NCBI GenBank assembly: GCA_947178085.1
Contig: CAMWWS010000164.1
Location: 1 to 6,369, forward strand
Direction: 5' to 3'
DNA: 6,369 nucleotides
Source of the DNA: an uncultured Lachnospiraceae bacterium
Lineage (GTDB): Bacteria > Bacillota_A > Clostridia > Lachnospirales > Lachnospiraceae
Every line of letters begins with the position of its first letter. The first letter of the stretch is position 1. Under the pieces are notes generated by a model. That model saw only the letters and a program-made list of their open reading frames with translations, searched no databases and was not told the origin of the DNA. A program made the translations under genes and the position numbers. Shown one piece after another: positions 6,356 to 6,369 of this stretch.

Positions 6356-6369
6356 TCGATATATAAGGC

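Overview
The window is a stretch of a surface-polysaccharide or protein-glycosylation locus from a low-GC Gram-positive bacterium. The low GC content, the dense AGGAG-type ribosome binding sites, the heavy use of ATA, AGA and GAA codons and the protein style all suggest a gut-type Clostridia/Lachnospiraceae relative. That placement is an inference from style, because no taxonomic marker gene is present. All genes lie on the plus strand and nearly all of the DNA is coding.

Layout: (1) 2-619 is the 3' part of a gene cut by the left edge. It encodes a helical linker and a Rossmann-like domain matching the C-terminal half of the last full gene. (2) 661-1998 is a family 2 glycosyltransferase (GT2) with a C-terminal Rossmann-like domain. 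(3) 1991-3442 is a second GT2 of the same layout. (4) 3460-4956 is a GT-B fold, GT4-like glycosyltransferase in which the Rossmann-like domain is at the N terminus. (5) 4977-6266 is a third complete GT2 with a C-terminal Rossmann-like domain. (6) 6267-6369 holds a 44-base gap, a very good ribosome binding site and an ATG at 6311 whose frame stops after 14 codons. It is either a leader-type mini-ORF or the broken start of the next gene.

Genes 1 to 5 are separated by about 40 bases or less, or overlap, and no internal terminator or convincing promoter was seen. They are therefore probably one transcript with coupled translation. None has a signal peptide or an obvious membrane span, so they probably act in the cytoplasm or at the inner membrane face, adding successive sugars (or related groups) to a lipid-linked or protein acceptor. 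The window contains no priming transferase, flippase, polymerase or sugar-nucleotide synthesis gene, so the product cannot be named.

The most notable feature is that every protein, from two unrelated glycosyltransferase folds, carries its own Rossmann-like 'GAGxxG' domain. It sits at the C terminus of the GT2 proteins and at the N terminus of the GT4 protein, and its glycine motif varies from canonical to strongly eroded. The role of this shared module is unknown to me and is the best lead in the window.
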